The notes under the pieces are model-generated. The model saw only the letters and a list, made by a program, of their open reading frames with translations, was not told where the DNA came from and did not search any database. Below are positions 1 to 8,503 of a stretch of DNA of 64,000 nucleotides, one piece after another. The position numbers and the translations under genes are program-made. This DNA is from [Borrelia] turdi (GTDB taxonomy: Bacteria > Spirochaetota > Spirochaetia > Borreliales > Borreliaceae): contig NZ_QBLM01000001.1 in assembly GCF_008828755.2 (NCBI RefSeq), positions 558,001 to 622,000 on the forward strand. Reading direction: 5' to 3'. Each line of letters begins with the position of its first letter. The stretch's first letter is position 1.

Positions 1-168
1 ATTGTGCTTAGTAAGTCAGAAGGCAGAAGATTAATTAATTCTGGAGGAGTATATATCAATGGTAAAAGGGTAGAAAATCAGAATCATTGTCTTACTAAAG
101 AGGATTTTAATAATAATGAAATTGAATTAAGAGTAGGTAAAAAAAAATTTTTACGAATTGTTTTATAG
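1..168 (+). CDS. tyrS: Tyrosyl-tRNA synthetase, C-terminal end (partial)
   Basis: An open frame enters from the left edge and stops at 166-168. The 55 visible residues read as an S4-type RNA-binding tail: a run around SEGRRLINSGGVYINGKRV followed by an ending in KKKFLRIVL, the usual last segment of bacterial TyrRS, which contacts the tRNA. The catalytic Rossmann domain lies outside the window. The next gene (ClpA-like) starts 10 bases downstream on the same strand. Identification rests on the S4 motif and on the remembered Borrelia gene order (BB0370 followed by BB0369); another S4 protein is possible but less likely. Confidence 0.75.
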   Translation: MVLSKSEGRRLINSGGVYINGKRVENQNHCLTKEDFNNNEIELRVGKKKFLRIVL

Positions 169-178
169 TTGATTTTTA

Positions 179-2476
179 ATGTATGACAGAAGAGCTTTAA
201 ATTGTTTGTTTTTTAACACATTTTTGTTTTTCATGGAGTCTAAGCATCTTGTTTTTACAGAAGAGCACATTTTTTATGGGTTGATTAAAAGCGATAAAAT
301 TAAAGAGCTACTTAATTTTTGTACAATTGACTTTTATAAGCTTAATAAACAGCTAGAAGAATTTTTTAGTAAACTTCCCTTAAGAGACAATTATATCCCA
401 GATAATGTTTCTAGTATTGATTATTTGTACGAAGATATAATTAGTATTCTTTTTTTTTATAAAAAACCTTATAAAATACAAGAAAAAGATTTATTGTGGG
501 TGCTTGTTAAAAAAAGAAAAAATAGCATTTTAGATGCGTTACTTAACTCAGGTTTTAATTTAACTATTTTTGACAAACTCATTGAAGTTCATGATTATTT
601 GGCTTTAAATACTAAATCTGCTTCAGGTTATGATGGCGAATTAATTGCAGAATATATTCATAATAATGCACCAAAAAGTAAAGGAGGCTTTCATATTTTT
701 AATGATAATCGAAGTAAGTTAGATCAAAATAATATTTTCTTAGAAAATAAAGATTCCATTGGCAATTTTTTAACAAACGTTATTGATTCTTTAGATTTAA
801 AGCACAATCCTTTAATTGGCAGAAAGCAAGAATTATTTCGGTTAATTCAGATAATACTTAGGAAGCATAAAAGTAATCCTATTTTATTTGGAGAACCTGG
901 TGTTGGCAAAACAGTACTAATCCAAGGTCTTGCATATAAAATAAAAACAGAAAATGTTCCAAAGGATTTAATAGGGTATGAAATCTATTCTCTTGATATT
1001 GGTAGACTTATTTCTGGTACTAAATATAGGGGAGATCTTGAGAGTAGAATTAACAGGGTTTTAGATTTTTTAAACTCAAGAAAGAAAGTTATTCTTTTTA
1101 TTGATGAGATTCATATGATAGTAGGGGCAGGAGCTACTTCATTTGGCAGTATGGATATTTCTAATTTATTGAAGCCTATTCTTACTTTGGGAAAAATTAA
1201 ATTTATTGGGGCTACTACTGAGTGTGAATATAGAAAATTTTTTTTAAAAGATAAGGCTTTAATGAGAAGGTTTCAGAGTATAGAGCTTAAAGAGCCAAAT
1301 TTTGATGACACCTATAATATTTTGCAAGAGATTAAAAAAGATTATGAGAGATATCATAATGTAGAATATACTGAGGAGGCAATACAAGCTTGCATTGTCA
1401 TGTCTCAAAAGTATATTAAAGATAGATTTCTTCCAGACAAAGCTTTTGATATTTTAGATGAATTAGGTTCTAAGTTTAAGCTTGAAAACATAAAAAGGAT
1501 CATAACAAAAGATGATGTTTGTGATTTGATTAAGTCTCTTGTTGGTTCTAATATTTTTAATTTTGAAGAGTATAATAGTGAATTGTTGATTAATTTAGAA
1601 AATAGAATAAAAAAAGAACTTATTATAAATGATAGTTTGGCATCTGATTTAATATTAAATATTAAATTATTAAAATTTAATATTCTTACCAATAGAAGCA
1701 CTATTGGTATATTTGCTTTTATTGGTGCTTCTGGAGTCGGAAAATGCAAATTGGTGGATATTTTGTCAGAAGAGCTTAAAATTCCAAAATTTACTCTTAA
1801 TATGAGTGAGTATGGCGATTTTAATTCTCTTGATAGATTAATTGGGCCTGTTTTAAGTAATGAGGGGTATTATGAATCTACTAGATTTTTCAAATTTTTG
1901 AACAAATTTTCTAATTCTATTATTTTCCTGTCAGATTTTGATAAATGTAATAAAAGGGTTTTGGATTTTTTTTTAGAGGGGTTTAAAACAGGTAAACTTT
2001 TTGATGGTCTTGGGAGAAAGGTAAGTCTATCAGAAAGTTTAATAGTAATAAGTGTCAATGCAGAGAATAATGAGCTTAATAGCATTGGCTTTAAAAATAA
2101 AATGGCAGGGGAAAATGATTTTAATCTTATATTAGAGAAGAGGTTTCCCAATGAATTTTTAGAGTTAATAGATTATGTGTTTTTATTTAAATTTATTGAT
2201 GAGTTAGATTTTGAAAAAATTATTTTTAATGAGCTTAATCATTTTGCAAGGATATTAAGAGATAAAAAATTTGATATTTTTTTTGAAAAAAGTGTTGTTG
2301 ATTATATTCGGGAAAAGGTTTATGGGAAAGGTTATGGATTAAGAAGTGTTAAAAAATTTATATTCAAAGAAGTGGGGAAACTTTTAATAGATGAAATTCT
2401 TTTTAAGAAAATTGAAAATTCTGGTAAAATAAAAATCTATTTAGATGAAACAATAATAAAATATGAGTTTTTATAA
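179..2476 (+). CDS. clpA: ClpA-type AAA+ unfoldase with a degenerate second ATPase domain
   Basis: A 765-residue Hsp100/Clp protein (BB0369 in B31 by recall). The family unfolds proteins and feeds them to ClpP. Residues 1-150 are a Clp N-domain; the start at 179 gives the normal N-domain length although no clear ribosome site precedes it. The first AAA+ domain is intact: Walker A GEPGVGKT at 238-245 and Walker B FIDE at 307-310. The second is eroded: Walker A reads GASGVGKC (516-523, Thr replaced by Cys), the Walker B Asp-Glu pair reads Asp586-Phe587, and the region of the arginine finger reads FLELID instead of the usual FRNRLD. An IGF tripeptide (636-638), which in ClpA docks ClpP, is present at the expected place. 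I infer a ClpP partner whose second ring binds or hydrolyses ATP poorly. ClpA is otherwise the best name. Confidence 0.85.
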   Translation: MYDRRALNCLFFNTFLFFMESKHLVFTEEHIFYGLIKSDKIKELLNFCTIDFYKLNKQLEEFFSKLPLRDNYIPDNVSSIDYLYEDIISILFFYKKPYKIQEKDLLWVLVKKRKNSILDALLNSGFNLTIFDKLIEVHDYLALNTKSASGYDGELIAEYIHNNAPKSKGGFHIFNDNRSKLDQNNIFLENKDSIGNFLTNVIDSLDLKHNPLIGRKQELFRLIQIILRKHKSNPILFGEPGVGKTVLIQGLAYKIKTENVPKDLIGYEIYSLDIGRLISGTKYRGDLESRINRVLDFLNSRKKVILFIDEIHMIVGAGATSFGSMDISNLLKPILTLGKIKFIGATTECEYRKFFLKDKALMRRFQSIELKEPNFDDTYNILQEIKKDYERYHNVEYTEEAIQACIVMSQKYIKDRFLPDKAFDILDELGSKFKLENIKRIITKDDVCDLIKSLVGSNIFNFEEYNSELLINLENRIKKELIINDSLASDLILNIKLLKFNILTNRSTIGIFAFIGASGVGKCKLVDILSEELKIPKFTLNMSEYGDFNSLDRLIGPVLSNEGYYESTRFFKFLNKFSNSIIFLSDFDKCNKRVLDFFLEGFKTGKLFDGLGRKVSLSESLIVISVNAENNELNSIGFKNKMAGENDFNLILEKRFPNEFLELIDYVFLFKFIDELDFEKIIFNELNHFARILRDKKFDIFFEKSVVDYIREKVYGKGYGLRSVKKFIFKEVGKLLIDEILFKKIENSGKIKIYLDETIIKYEFL

Positions 2477-2493
2477 GGTTATAGGGAGTATTT

Positions 2494-3552
2494 ATGAAAG
2501 TGTCAGTAATAGGAGCGGGGGCTTGGGGGACAGCTATTGCTAAGTCTTTGGCAGATAAATTTGATTTTAATATTTTTTTATGGTCTTTTGAAGAAGATGT
2601 TAAGAATGGTATTAATAATAATAATGTTAATGTCAAATATTTAAAGGGAATTAAATTGCCAAAAAATTTAGTTGCAAGTTCAGATTTATTTGAAGTTGCA
2701 GCAATGTCTGATTATATTTTAATTGCAACGCCTTCTCTTTTTACTGTTGATATTTTAAAAAAATTGGATCAATTTTTCAATTCTTTAAAGATAAAGCCAA
2801 AATTAGCAATACTTACAAAAGGGTTTATTACTTTTAATGGAAAAACTCAGCCTGTTGTTGAAGCTGCTGAGAGAGTTATGAAAGGATATAAAGATGAAAT
2901 TACCTATATTGTTGGTCCAAGTCATGCTGAGGAAGTTGGACTTGGTGTTATAACAGGCCTTGTTGCGGCTAGTAACAACAGGGAAAATGCATATTTGTTT
3001 ATTAATTTATTTGGTAAAACCCCAATTTCTTTGTTTTATAGTAATGATATTTTCGGGGTGCAAATAGCAGCAGCTTTAAAAAATGTGTTTGCAATTGCAT
3101 TTGGAATTTTAGATGCATATAAATTAAATTATCCTAATTTAATAGGTAATAATACAGAATCATTTTTATTTTCAATATCCTTAAATAATATGAAAGATAT
3201 TGCAATTGAGCTTGGGGGAAAAAATATTGAAACGTTTTTATTTTTGTCTGGTTCTGGTGATTTAGATGTTACTTGTAGAAGCATATTAGGAAGAAATAGA
3301 CGATTTGGTAATGAAATTGTTAGCAAAAACATTTTAGAAAACTTTTTTAGCCTAGATGATTTGATAAGCAATATTGAAAAAATTGGATATTTGCCAGAAG
3401 GAGTTTTGGCGGCCAAATCGATTTTTTCCCTTTTAAAAGAATTAAATCGCGATCTCAATCCCAATAGCTTGTTAAGTGTTATATATAAAATTTTGAATAA
3501 AGAGTTAGGGCCTGAATCTGTTATTGAGTATATGAGAGATATTAGACAATAA
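2494..3552 (+). CDS. gpsA: Glycerol-3-phosphate dehydrogenase [NAD(P)+]
   Basis: A 352-residue cytoplasmic enzyme interconverting dihydroxyacetone phosphate and sn-glycerol 3-phosphate, linking glycolysis to phospholipid synthesis. The N-terminal dinucleotide fold shows GAGAWGTA (7-14), followed by TKG (108-110), the GPSHAEE segment (141-147) and the catalytic lysine in AALKN (Lys196). Length is normal for the family. A ribosome site (TATAGGGAG) lies just upstream of the ATG, 17 bases after the clpA-like stop, so the two are probably co-transcribed. In Borrelia this enzyme balances use of glycerol against glycolysis and lipid synthesis (established knowledge). A strong hairpin follows the stop. 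Confidence 0.95.
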   Translation: MKVSVIGAGAWGTAIAKSLADKFDFNIFLWSFEEDVKNGINNNNVNVKYLKGIKLPKNLVASSDLFEVAAMSDYILIATPSLFTVDILKKLDQFFNSLKIKPKLAILTKGFITFNGKTQPVVEAAERVMKGYKDEITYIVGPSHAEEVGLGVITGLVAASNNRENAYLFINLFGKTPISLFYSNDIFGVQIAAALKNVFAIAFGILDAYKLNYPNLIGNNTESFLFSISLNNMKDIAIELGGKNIETFLFLSGSGDLDVTCRSILGRNRRFGNEIVSKNILENFFSLDDLISNIEKIGYLPEGVLAAKSIFSLLKELNRDLNPNSLLSVIYKILNKELGPESVIEYMRDIRQ

Positions 3553-3584
3553 AATAAAGCCTCTGAGGAGGCTTTATTGTTTTT
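3553..3584 (+). terminator. Rho-independent terminator shared by convergent genes
   Basis: Perfect 11-bp stem (3553-3563 with 3568-3578) and a TGAG loop, followed by GTTTTT. It starts on the base after the gpsA stop. The stop codon of the opposing EIIB-like gene (3574-3576) lies inside the right arm, so the same DNA ends both transcripts, although the T-tract favours the plus strand. Confidence 0.85.
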
Positions 3585-3852
3585 GATCATTCATCATATA
3601 TAAAATTTTGTTATAGACATCTTCTATTATTTCAAAATTCATTACAACTTCTGTAAGTTCATTAGATTTAATAGTTCCTATTATGTTTTCATTTTTTGTC
3701 AAATCATCTCTTTTGACTAAAGAATTGCTGTCTACTAAAATTTTTATTCTTGTTATGTCTTTTTTTATATTTTTAATATTTTTGATTCCTCCAAAGCATT
3801 CTATAATATGCTCTGCTACTTTGATTTTATTTGTTTTTTCTAGGTCTGCCAT
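3574..3852 (-). CDS. Stand-alone PTS EIIB-like domain lacking the phospho-cysteine
   Basis: A 92-residue cytoplasmic protein that aligns by eye with the EIIB domain of the glucose/GlcNAc PTS family: an AEHIIECFGGIKNI start (usual form ALGGxxNI), then a DITRIKI strand where active EIIB has CITRLRV, and a later GTIKSNELTEVV segment. The cysteine that normally carries the phosphate is replaced by Asp32; Cys19 sits elsewhere in the fold. It therefore probably cannot pass phosphate to sugar and may act as a regulatory or binding module. It lies 7 bases after the aminopeptidase gene on the same strand, preceded by AAGGA. No EIIA or EIIC gene is nearby. Confidence 0.6.
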   Translation of the reverse strand: MADLEKTNKIKVAEHIIECFGGIKNIKNIKKDITRIKILVDSNSLVKRDDLTKNENIIGTIKSNELTEVVMNFEIIEDVYNKILYMMNDQKQ

Positions 3853-3859
3853 AGCAATT

Positions 3860-5236
3860 TTATTCCTTGTAGAAAGCTGTATATGCTAAGTAAGCATTGT
3901 ATAAGTCAAATTTGGAAGTTATTTCCATTGGAGAATGCATGCTTATAACAGCAGGTCCCATGTCTATTGTTCTTATTCCATAGCTAGCTAAGAATTTAGC
4001 AACAGTTCCCCCTCCGCCTTCTTCTACTTTTCCAAGCGTTGCTACTTGCCAGGCTATATTGTTTTTATTTAATAATTGTCTAATATAAGAAACAAGCTCG
4101 GCGTCAGCATCGCTAGCCATACTTTTTCCACCATGTCCTGTATATTTCATTATGGGTATGCCATAGCCAAGTTGAGGAGCATTTTGTTCGTCATGAACTG
4201 AGCTAAATAGTGGGTTTATTGCTGCACAAACATCAGCAGAAATGCTTTTTGAATTCCATAAAGCTTTTTGTACATGAAGGTTATTATATTCTGATTTTTT
4301 AATTTTAAAAATCATGTCAGAAACAAAATATTCAAGATATCTTGAGTCTAGTCCAGTTGAACCTGTTGAGCCAATTTCTTCTTTATCTACAAGAAAGCAA
4401 ATAGCTGTTTTATTTGGAACCTCTTCAAGATCAAATATGGATTCTAGCGAAGTGTAGGCGCATATTTTGTCATCTTGTCCGTAAGCACCAATTAAAGCTT
4501 TGTCAAGTCCAATGTCTTTTGCTGTTCCTGCAGGTACTATTTCAATTTCTGATGATACGAAATCTTCTTCTTCTATTTTGTATTGTTCTTTTATTAGTTG
4601 CAGAGTTGCCATTTTGACTTTATCTTTTTCTTTTGTTTCAATTGGTAGGCTTCCAATTAAAATTTTTAGATTTTCTCCCTCAATAATTTCATCTGATTTT
4701 CTATTTCTTTGTATTTTTCTATCAAGATGAGGTAAAATGTCGGGAATTATAAATACAGGATCGTTTTCATTGTCGCCAATATTGATTTCAACCTTTTCTC
4801 CATTTTTTAAGAATACTACGCCTCTTATTGAAAGGGGTGTAGATAACCATTGGTACTTTTTTATTCCCCCATAATAGTTGGTTTTAAGAAATGCAAGGTT
4901 GTTTTCTTCAGAGATTGGCGAAGGTTTTGCATCAAGCCTTGGTGAATCCGTATGAGAAACAATTAAATTCATTCCATTTTCAATGGGATTTTTGCCAATA
5001 ATAGCAAAAGCAACAGATTTTTCTCTACAGGTATAAAAAATTTTATCGCCTGGCATTAAATTTTTTTTCTCTTCAGCGTTAAGAAATCCCCTTCTTTTTG
5101 CTTTATCTAGAGCATAGGATATAACTTCTCTTTCTGTTTTAAATTTACTTATAAATTTTTTGTAACTTTCAGAAAAATTGAAAATTTGATTTTTTTCTTC
5201 TTCGCTTAAAGATAGCCATGGATTTTGTTTTTTCAT
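3860..5236 (-). CDS. M18-family metallo-aminopeptidase
   Basis: A 458-residue peptidase of the M18 (aminopeptidase I / DapE-fold) family, BB0366 by recall. It removes N-terminal residues from peptides and is expected in the cytoplasm, where it would complete breakdown of peptides imported by Opp. Metal and catalytic motifs are visible: HTDSPR (95-100), DKEEIGSTG with Asp284 and Glu286/287, a HGGKSMASDAD segment near 385, and a C-terminal MHSPMEI histidine. The ATG is preceded by a strong AGGAGGA site. The EIIB-like gene follows directly in what looks like a two-gene operon with its own promoter at 5283-5311. Confidence 0.9.
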   Translation of the reverse strand: MKKQNPWLSLSEEEKNQIFNFSESYKKFISKFKTEREVISYALDKAKRRGFLNAEEKKNLMPGDKIFYTCREKSVAFAIIGKNPIENGMNLIVSHTDSPRLDAKPSPISEENNLAFLKTNYYGGIKKYQWLSTPLSIRGVVFLKNGEKVEINIGDNENDPVFIIPDILPHLDRKIQRNRKSDEIIEGENLKILIGSLPIETKEKDKVKMATLQLIKEQYKIEEEDFVSSEIEIVPAGTAKDIGLDKALIGAYGQDDKICAYTSLESIFDLEEVPNKTAICFLVDKEEIGSTGSTGLDSRYLEYFVSDMIFKIKKSEYNNLHVQKALWNSKSISADVCAAINPLFSSVHDEQNAPQLGYGIPIMKYTGHGGKSMASDADAELVSYIRQLLNKNNIAWQVATLGKVEEGGGGTVAKFLASYGIRTIDMGPAVISMHSPMEITSKFDLYNAYLAYTAFYKE

Positions 5237-5282
5237 TAATAAGTCCTCCTGTTTAATTTTAGCATTTTAATTGTTTTTAAAG

Positions 5283-5311
5283 TGTATACAAAATAAATTA
5301 TTTATTGTAAA
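5283..5311 (-). promoter_or_regulatory. Sigma-70-type promoter of the aminopeptidase gene
   Basis: Read on the minus strand, TTTACA (5306-5311) and TATACA (5283-5288) are separated by exactly 17 bases, about 47 bases upstream of the aminopeptidase ATG. The -35 box overlaps the candidate -35 of the divergent p22 promoter. Confidence 0.5.
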
Positions 5312-5334
5312 CTTACCTTTAATTTTAATATTAT
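5305..5334 (+). promoter_or_regulatory. Candidate promoter of p22
   Basis: TTGTAA (5305-5310) and TATTAT (5329-5334) with an 18-base spacer, about 30 bases before the p22 ATG; a GGGAGAA ribosome site follows at about 5352. AT-rich background makes chance -10 matches common, so this is tentative. Confidence 0.35.
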
Positions 5335-5363
5335 TAATTAATTAATTATAAGGGAGAATTTTT

Positions 5364-5951
5364 ATGGATAAAAATGGTTTTTTAAAAAACTGTTTAATGG
5401 GGTTTTTATTATTTTTAATAATTGCGTGTACTTCAAAAGATACCTCAAATGAATATGTTGAAGAGCAAGAAATGGATAGCTCTTCTAAGCTTGATGATAC
5501 TTCTAAAATAGATGAACATACTATTGGTCATGTTTTTCATGCTATGGGAGTAGTTCATTCAAAAAATGATCGAAAAAGTTTGGGGAAAAATATAAAGGTT
5601 TTTTATTTTTCTGAAAAAGATGGCTACTTTGAAACAATACCTTCAAAAGAGAACGCAAAGTTAATAGTTTATTTTTATGATAATATTTATGCAGGAGAAG
5701 CCCCAATTAGTATTTCTGGAAAAGAAGCGTTTATTTTTGTTGGGATTGACTCCGATTTTAAAAAGATTATAAATAGTAATTTGCATGGTGCTAAAAGTGA
5801 TCTTATTAGTACTTTTAGAGATCTTAATATTAAAAATTTAAAATTAGAAATTACAGTTGATAAGAATAATTCAGATGCTAAGACTTTTTTTGAATCTATT
5901 AATTATATTATCAGCGGTGTTGAGAAAGTTTCACCTATGATGATGAATTAA
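5364..5951 (+). CDS. p22: P22 (LA7) antigenic lipoprotein
   Basis: A 195-residue lipoprotein recognised as Borrelia P22/LA7 (BB0365), a surface antigen reported as selectively produced in ticks (established knowledge, from memory). A hydrophobic signal ends in a LIIAC lipobox, so Lgt (encoded at 8504-9490) would lipidate the cysteine near residue 22. The mature part starts with an acidic, Ser/Asp-rich tether and continues into a conserved globular region containing [11 protein letters not shown] and [12 protein letters not shown]. It is monocistronic, between a divergent promoter region and a strong hairpin. Receptor or function is not evident from sequence. Confidence 0.9.
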   Translation: MDKNGFLKNCLMGFLLFLIIACTSKDTSNEYVEEQEMDSSSKLDDTSKIDEHTIGHVFHAMGVVHSKNDRKSLGKNIKVFYFSEKDGYFETIPSKENAKLIVYFYDNIYAGEAPISISGKEAFIFVGIDSDFKKIINSNLHGAKSDLISTFRDLNIKNLKLEITVDKNNSDAKTFFESINYIISGVEKVSPMMMN

Positions 5952-5969
5952 TTTATATTTTTGATTTTT

Positions 5970-6000
5970 TAGGCTTTAATTTTAAATTAAAGCCTATTTT
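5970..6000 (+). terminator. Terminator of p22, overlapping the end of mgsA
   Basis: Eleven-base-pair stem (5970-5980 with 5986-5996), loop TTTAA, followed by TTTT on the plus strand. The mgsA stop codon (5994-5996 on the minus strand) is inside the right arm. On the minus strand the stem is not followed by a T-tract, so it mainly serves p22. Confidence 0.75.
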
Positions 6001-6377
6001 GAAATCAAATCCCCAAGTCCTTTTATTAAAATTTCTGCTGTTTTTATGTTGGTTGCAAGTGGTATTTTATGTACATCGCAAAGCCTAATAAGAGCTGACA
6101 CATCTGGTTCGTGAGGCTGACTTGTTAGAGGATCTCTAAAAAAGAATATGGCCAAGACATTCCCTTCAGCTATTTCAGCTCCAATTTGTTGATCTCCGCC
6201 CATAGGGCCCGATTTATATTTAATAACCGTAAGATCAGTAGCTTGTTGAATTCTAGACCCTGTTGTTCCTGTTGTAATAAGCTTGAATTTGGATAAAAAG
6301 AGATGGTTTTGTTTGACAAAATTTACCAAATCATCCTTTTTTTTATCATGTGCAATTAATGCTATTTTTTTTTCCAT
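5994..6377 (-). CDS. mgsA: Methylglyoxal synthase
   Basis: A 127-residue cytoplasmic enzyme that turns dihydroxyacetone phosphate into methylglyoxal and phosphate, a bypass of lower glycolysis. The signature is complete: [10 protein letters not shown] (Asp62, the catalytic residue), the TTGTTGSRI phosphate-binding loop, and QPHEPDV with His89 and Asp92. Length is slightly shorter than E. coli MgsA but typical. It is convergent with p22 and appears to be transcribed alone. The gap of 93 bases to the end of pdeA shows no clear hairpin, so some read-through from pdeA is possible. Confidence 0.92.
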   Translation of the reverse strand: MEKKIALIAHDKKKDDLVNFVKQNHLFLSKFKLITTGTTGSRIQQATDLTVIKYKSGPMGGDQQIGAEIAEGNVLAIFFFRDPLTSQPHEPDVSALIRLCDVHKIPLATNIKTAEILIKGLGDLISK

Positions 6378-6470
6378 TAATTTTATTCCTTTTCCAATGT
6401 AAAATATTTTTTTTGAAATTTAATAAAATTTAGTCATGAATATATTTTTATATTTTACTGTTTTTAGAAT

Positions 6471-8483
6471 TTATATTGGTTCTGGTTTGTGCCATAAAAA
6501 TCCTTGTCCATAGTCTATTTCTAGTTCATTTATTTTTTTTAATATTTCTTCATTATATACAAATTCGGCAATAATTTTTATATTTTTTGTATCTGCTATT
6601 TTTTTAATTGATTCTATTATTACAAAATCTATTTCACTAGAGTTTATTGCTTTTATAAAAGATCCATCTATTTTAAGTAAGTCTATTGGTAGTGTTTTAA
6701 TATATGAGAGTGATGTATGCCCGCTTCCAAAATCATCAAGTGCTAGTTTGATTCCAAAACTTTTTAATTCCTGAAAATATTTATTTATTATCTCAAAATT
6801 TTCAAGAATTCCAGTTTCTGTTATTTCTAGGCATATATTTTGAAGTGGGATTTTACTTTTTAATAAAGTATCTCTTAAAAATATTCGAAAGTTTTGAGAT
6901 TTTAGCGAATAAGGAGATATGTTAATTGAGAAAACGTGTATCCCATTTTTTGATACAAAACTTTTATATTCCCTTAAAGCTTTTTTAACCACTAATTGAT
7001 CAACTTCAACAGTTAAATTATATTTGTCTATTAAGCTAAAAATTTGATCGTTTGGAATTGGTTTTCCCATATGATCAAAAAGTCTTGTCAAGATTTCTAT
7101 TTTGGGCTTTAAGTTCTTTTTAAGAGGATTTATTTTTTGATAATAAAGAGTAAAAAAATCATTTTTTATTGCTTTGAGTATATATTGAAAGATTTTGTTT
7201 TGATTTTTTAAAATTACCGCTTCTGGTAGCTCTTCTTTGTATATAATAGGATCAGATTCTTTGTATTCTGATGATATTTTTGTAGCCATCATTAATTTAG
7301 GGATTTTGAATTCTAAGTTTTCTCTTAAATTTACTTCTATTATTCCAATATTGAATTCGAATATAATAATATCTTCTTTTTTTAATGCTAGCGTAATTGT
7401 TTTTTTGATTTTTTTAGCAATTGCGATTATTTTTTTTTCATCGCCACTTGTACATATGATTACTATTAAATTGTTGTTTTTTAGCTTGAAAATATATTCA
7501 GAGTATAATGACATTATTTTTGAATACATTATTTTAAGTATTTTTATATTAAGTTTTTCTCTATTCTCTTTATATTTATATTCTGTTGTTAGAGATAGGT
7601 CTAAATTAAGCAAATATGTTCTTTTTTTTTTGTAAATATCTATATGGTTTACTAGTAATTTTTCAATTTCTTTGAAAGTTTGAATCTCGTCTTGTGAATC
7701 AACAATTTCTAGGTATTTATAGTTTTCTATGTTATTGGGGCTTGGTATTTCTTTTATTGTTATTAATTTGTCAATATTGTTTTGATCGATTATGCTAATA
7801 AATACATCTACATGTAGTTTTTTATTATTTTTTAAAGTTAAAAGACAATCAGTTATTAATATATTTTTAAATTCAGGAATAGAATTTGTATGCCAACTTA
7901 AATCTATTTTTTTTAACTTTTCCCAATCTCTAATATCTATGTCAGTTACTTTGATTATATTTCCAGAGGTTTTCATTGGAAGATTAAGATTTTTACTACC
8001 TTTTTCATTGATATAAATAATTTCATTTTCGGTATTTGTAATGATTACTATTTCTTTAATGAGTTCTGATAAATTTAAAAAGAAATCCAGAGCTGTGTTT
8101 TTATTGTCGCAAAATAGTTTTTTTTGGTGTATTAAACTTTGTTTATATTCTAATTCACTTATATCTTTTATTATTTCTATGTGATTAAGTTTTAAATATT
8201 CCTTATCAAATTTTTCATTGCTAATTATAATAGAGTGAATTTTGTTTGTTTTTTTTAATTCATTTGCAATATTTATTGAAAAATCTATTGGTTTTTCATA
8301 ATTATAAATAATAGCGAATTTAATATTATTTTGTTTTACATATTCACTGTATAAAGCTTTTTCAGATTTTACGATTTGGATTAAGTTAAAAATAGATTTA
8401 AGTTTTATAAGATCTTTAACATCAATTTCTTTTTTAGAAATTACAACAGAATTTATATTTTGATAATTATTAACCTCTTGCAT
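6471..8483 (-). CDS. pdeA: PdeA: cyclic di-GMP phosphodiesterase (EAL domain)
   Basis: A 670-residue cytoplasmic protein matching Borrelia PdeA (BB0363), which hydrolyses c-di-GMP and affects motility and infectivity (established knowledge). Residues 1-130 look like a receiver-type alpha/beta module, 140-255 a PAS-like sensor, and 285-395 a decayed GGDEF domain with TSGDE in place of GGDEF. The EAL domain (about 430-670) keeps every catalytic residue I can place: Glu463 (in EIL for EAL), Asn521, Glu553 (EITE), Asp583-Asp584 (DDFGSG), Lys604, Glu640 and Gln660. I expect an active hydrolase. It is the last gene of the operon with lgt, starting 20 bases after the lgt stop. Confidence 0.9.
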   Translation of the reverse strand: MQEVNNYQNINSVVISKKEIDVKDLIKLKSIFNLIQIVKSEKALYSEYVKQNNIKFAIIYNYEKPIDFSINIANELKKTNKIHSIIISNEKFDKEYLKLNHIEIIKDISELEYKQSLIHQKKLFCDNKNTALDFFLNLSELIKEIVIITNTENEIIYINEKGSKNLNLPMKTSGNIIKVTDIDIRDWEKLKKIDLSWHTNSIPEFKNILITDCLLTLKNNKKLHVDVFISIIDQNNIDKLITIKEIPSPNNIENYKYLEIVDSQDEIQTFKEIEKLLVNHIDIYKKKRTYLLNLDLSLTTEYKYKENREKLNIKILKIMYSKIMSLYSEYIFKLKNNNLIVIICTSGDEKKIIAIAKKIKKTITLALKKEDIIIFEFNIGIIEVNLRENLEFKIPKLMMATKISSEYKESDPIIYKEELPEAVILKNQNKIFQYILKAIKNDFFTLYYQKINPLKKNLKPKIEILTRLFDHMGKPIPNDQIFSLIDKYNLTVEVDQLVVKKALREYKSFVSKNGIHVFSINISPYSLKSQNFRIFLRDTLLKSKIPLQNICLEITETGILENFEIINKYFQELKSFGIKLALDDFGSGHTSLSYIKTLPIDLLKIDGSFIKAINSSEIDFVIIESIKKIADTKNIKIIAEFVYNEEILKKINELEIDYGQGFLWHKPEPI

Positions 8484-8503
8484 TTTTTTGGCTTGCTCTT
8501 ATT

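Noticed and set aside
3129-3590. 153-codon open frame opposite the end of gpsA
   Set aside because: It lies fully antisense to conserved GpsA sequence and its translation has no family-like features; AT-rich DNA gives many such shadows.
6471-8483. PdeA as an inactive EAL protein because EAL reads EIL
   Set aside because: The catalytic Glu463 and all other metal and catalytic residues are present; Ala to Ile is tolerated at that place.
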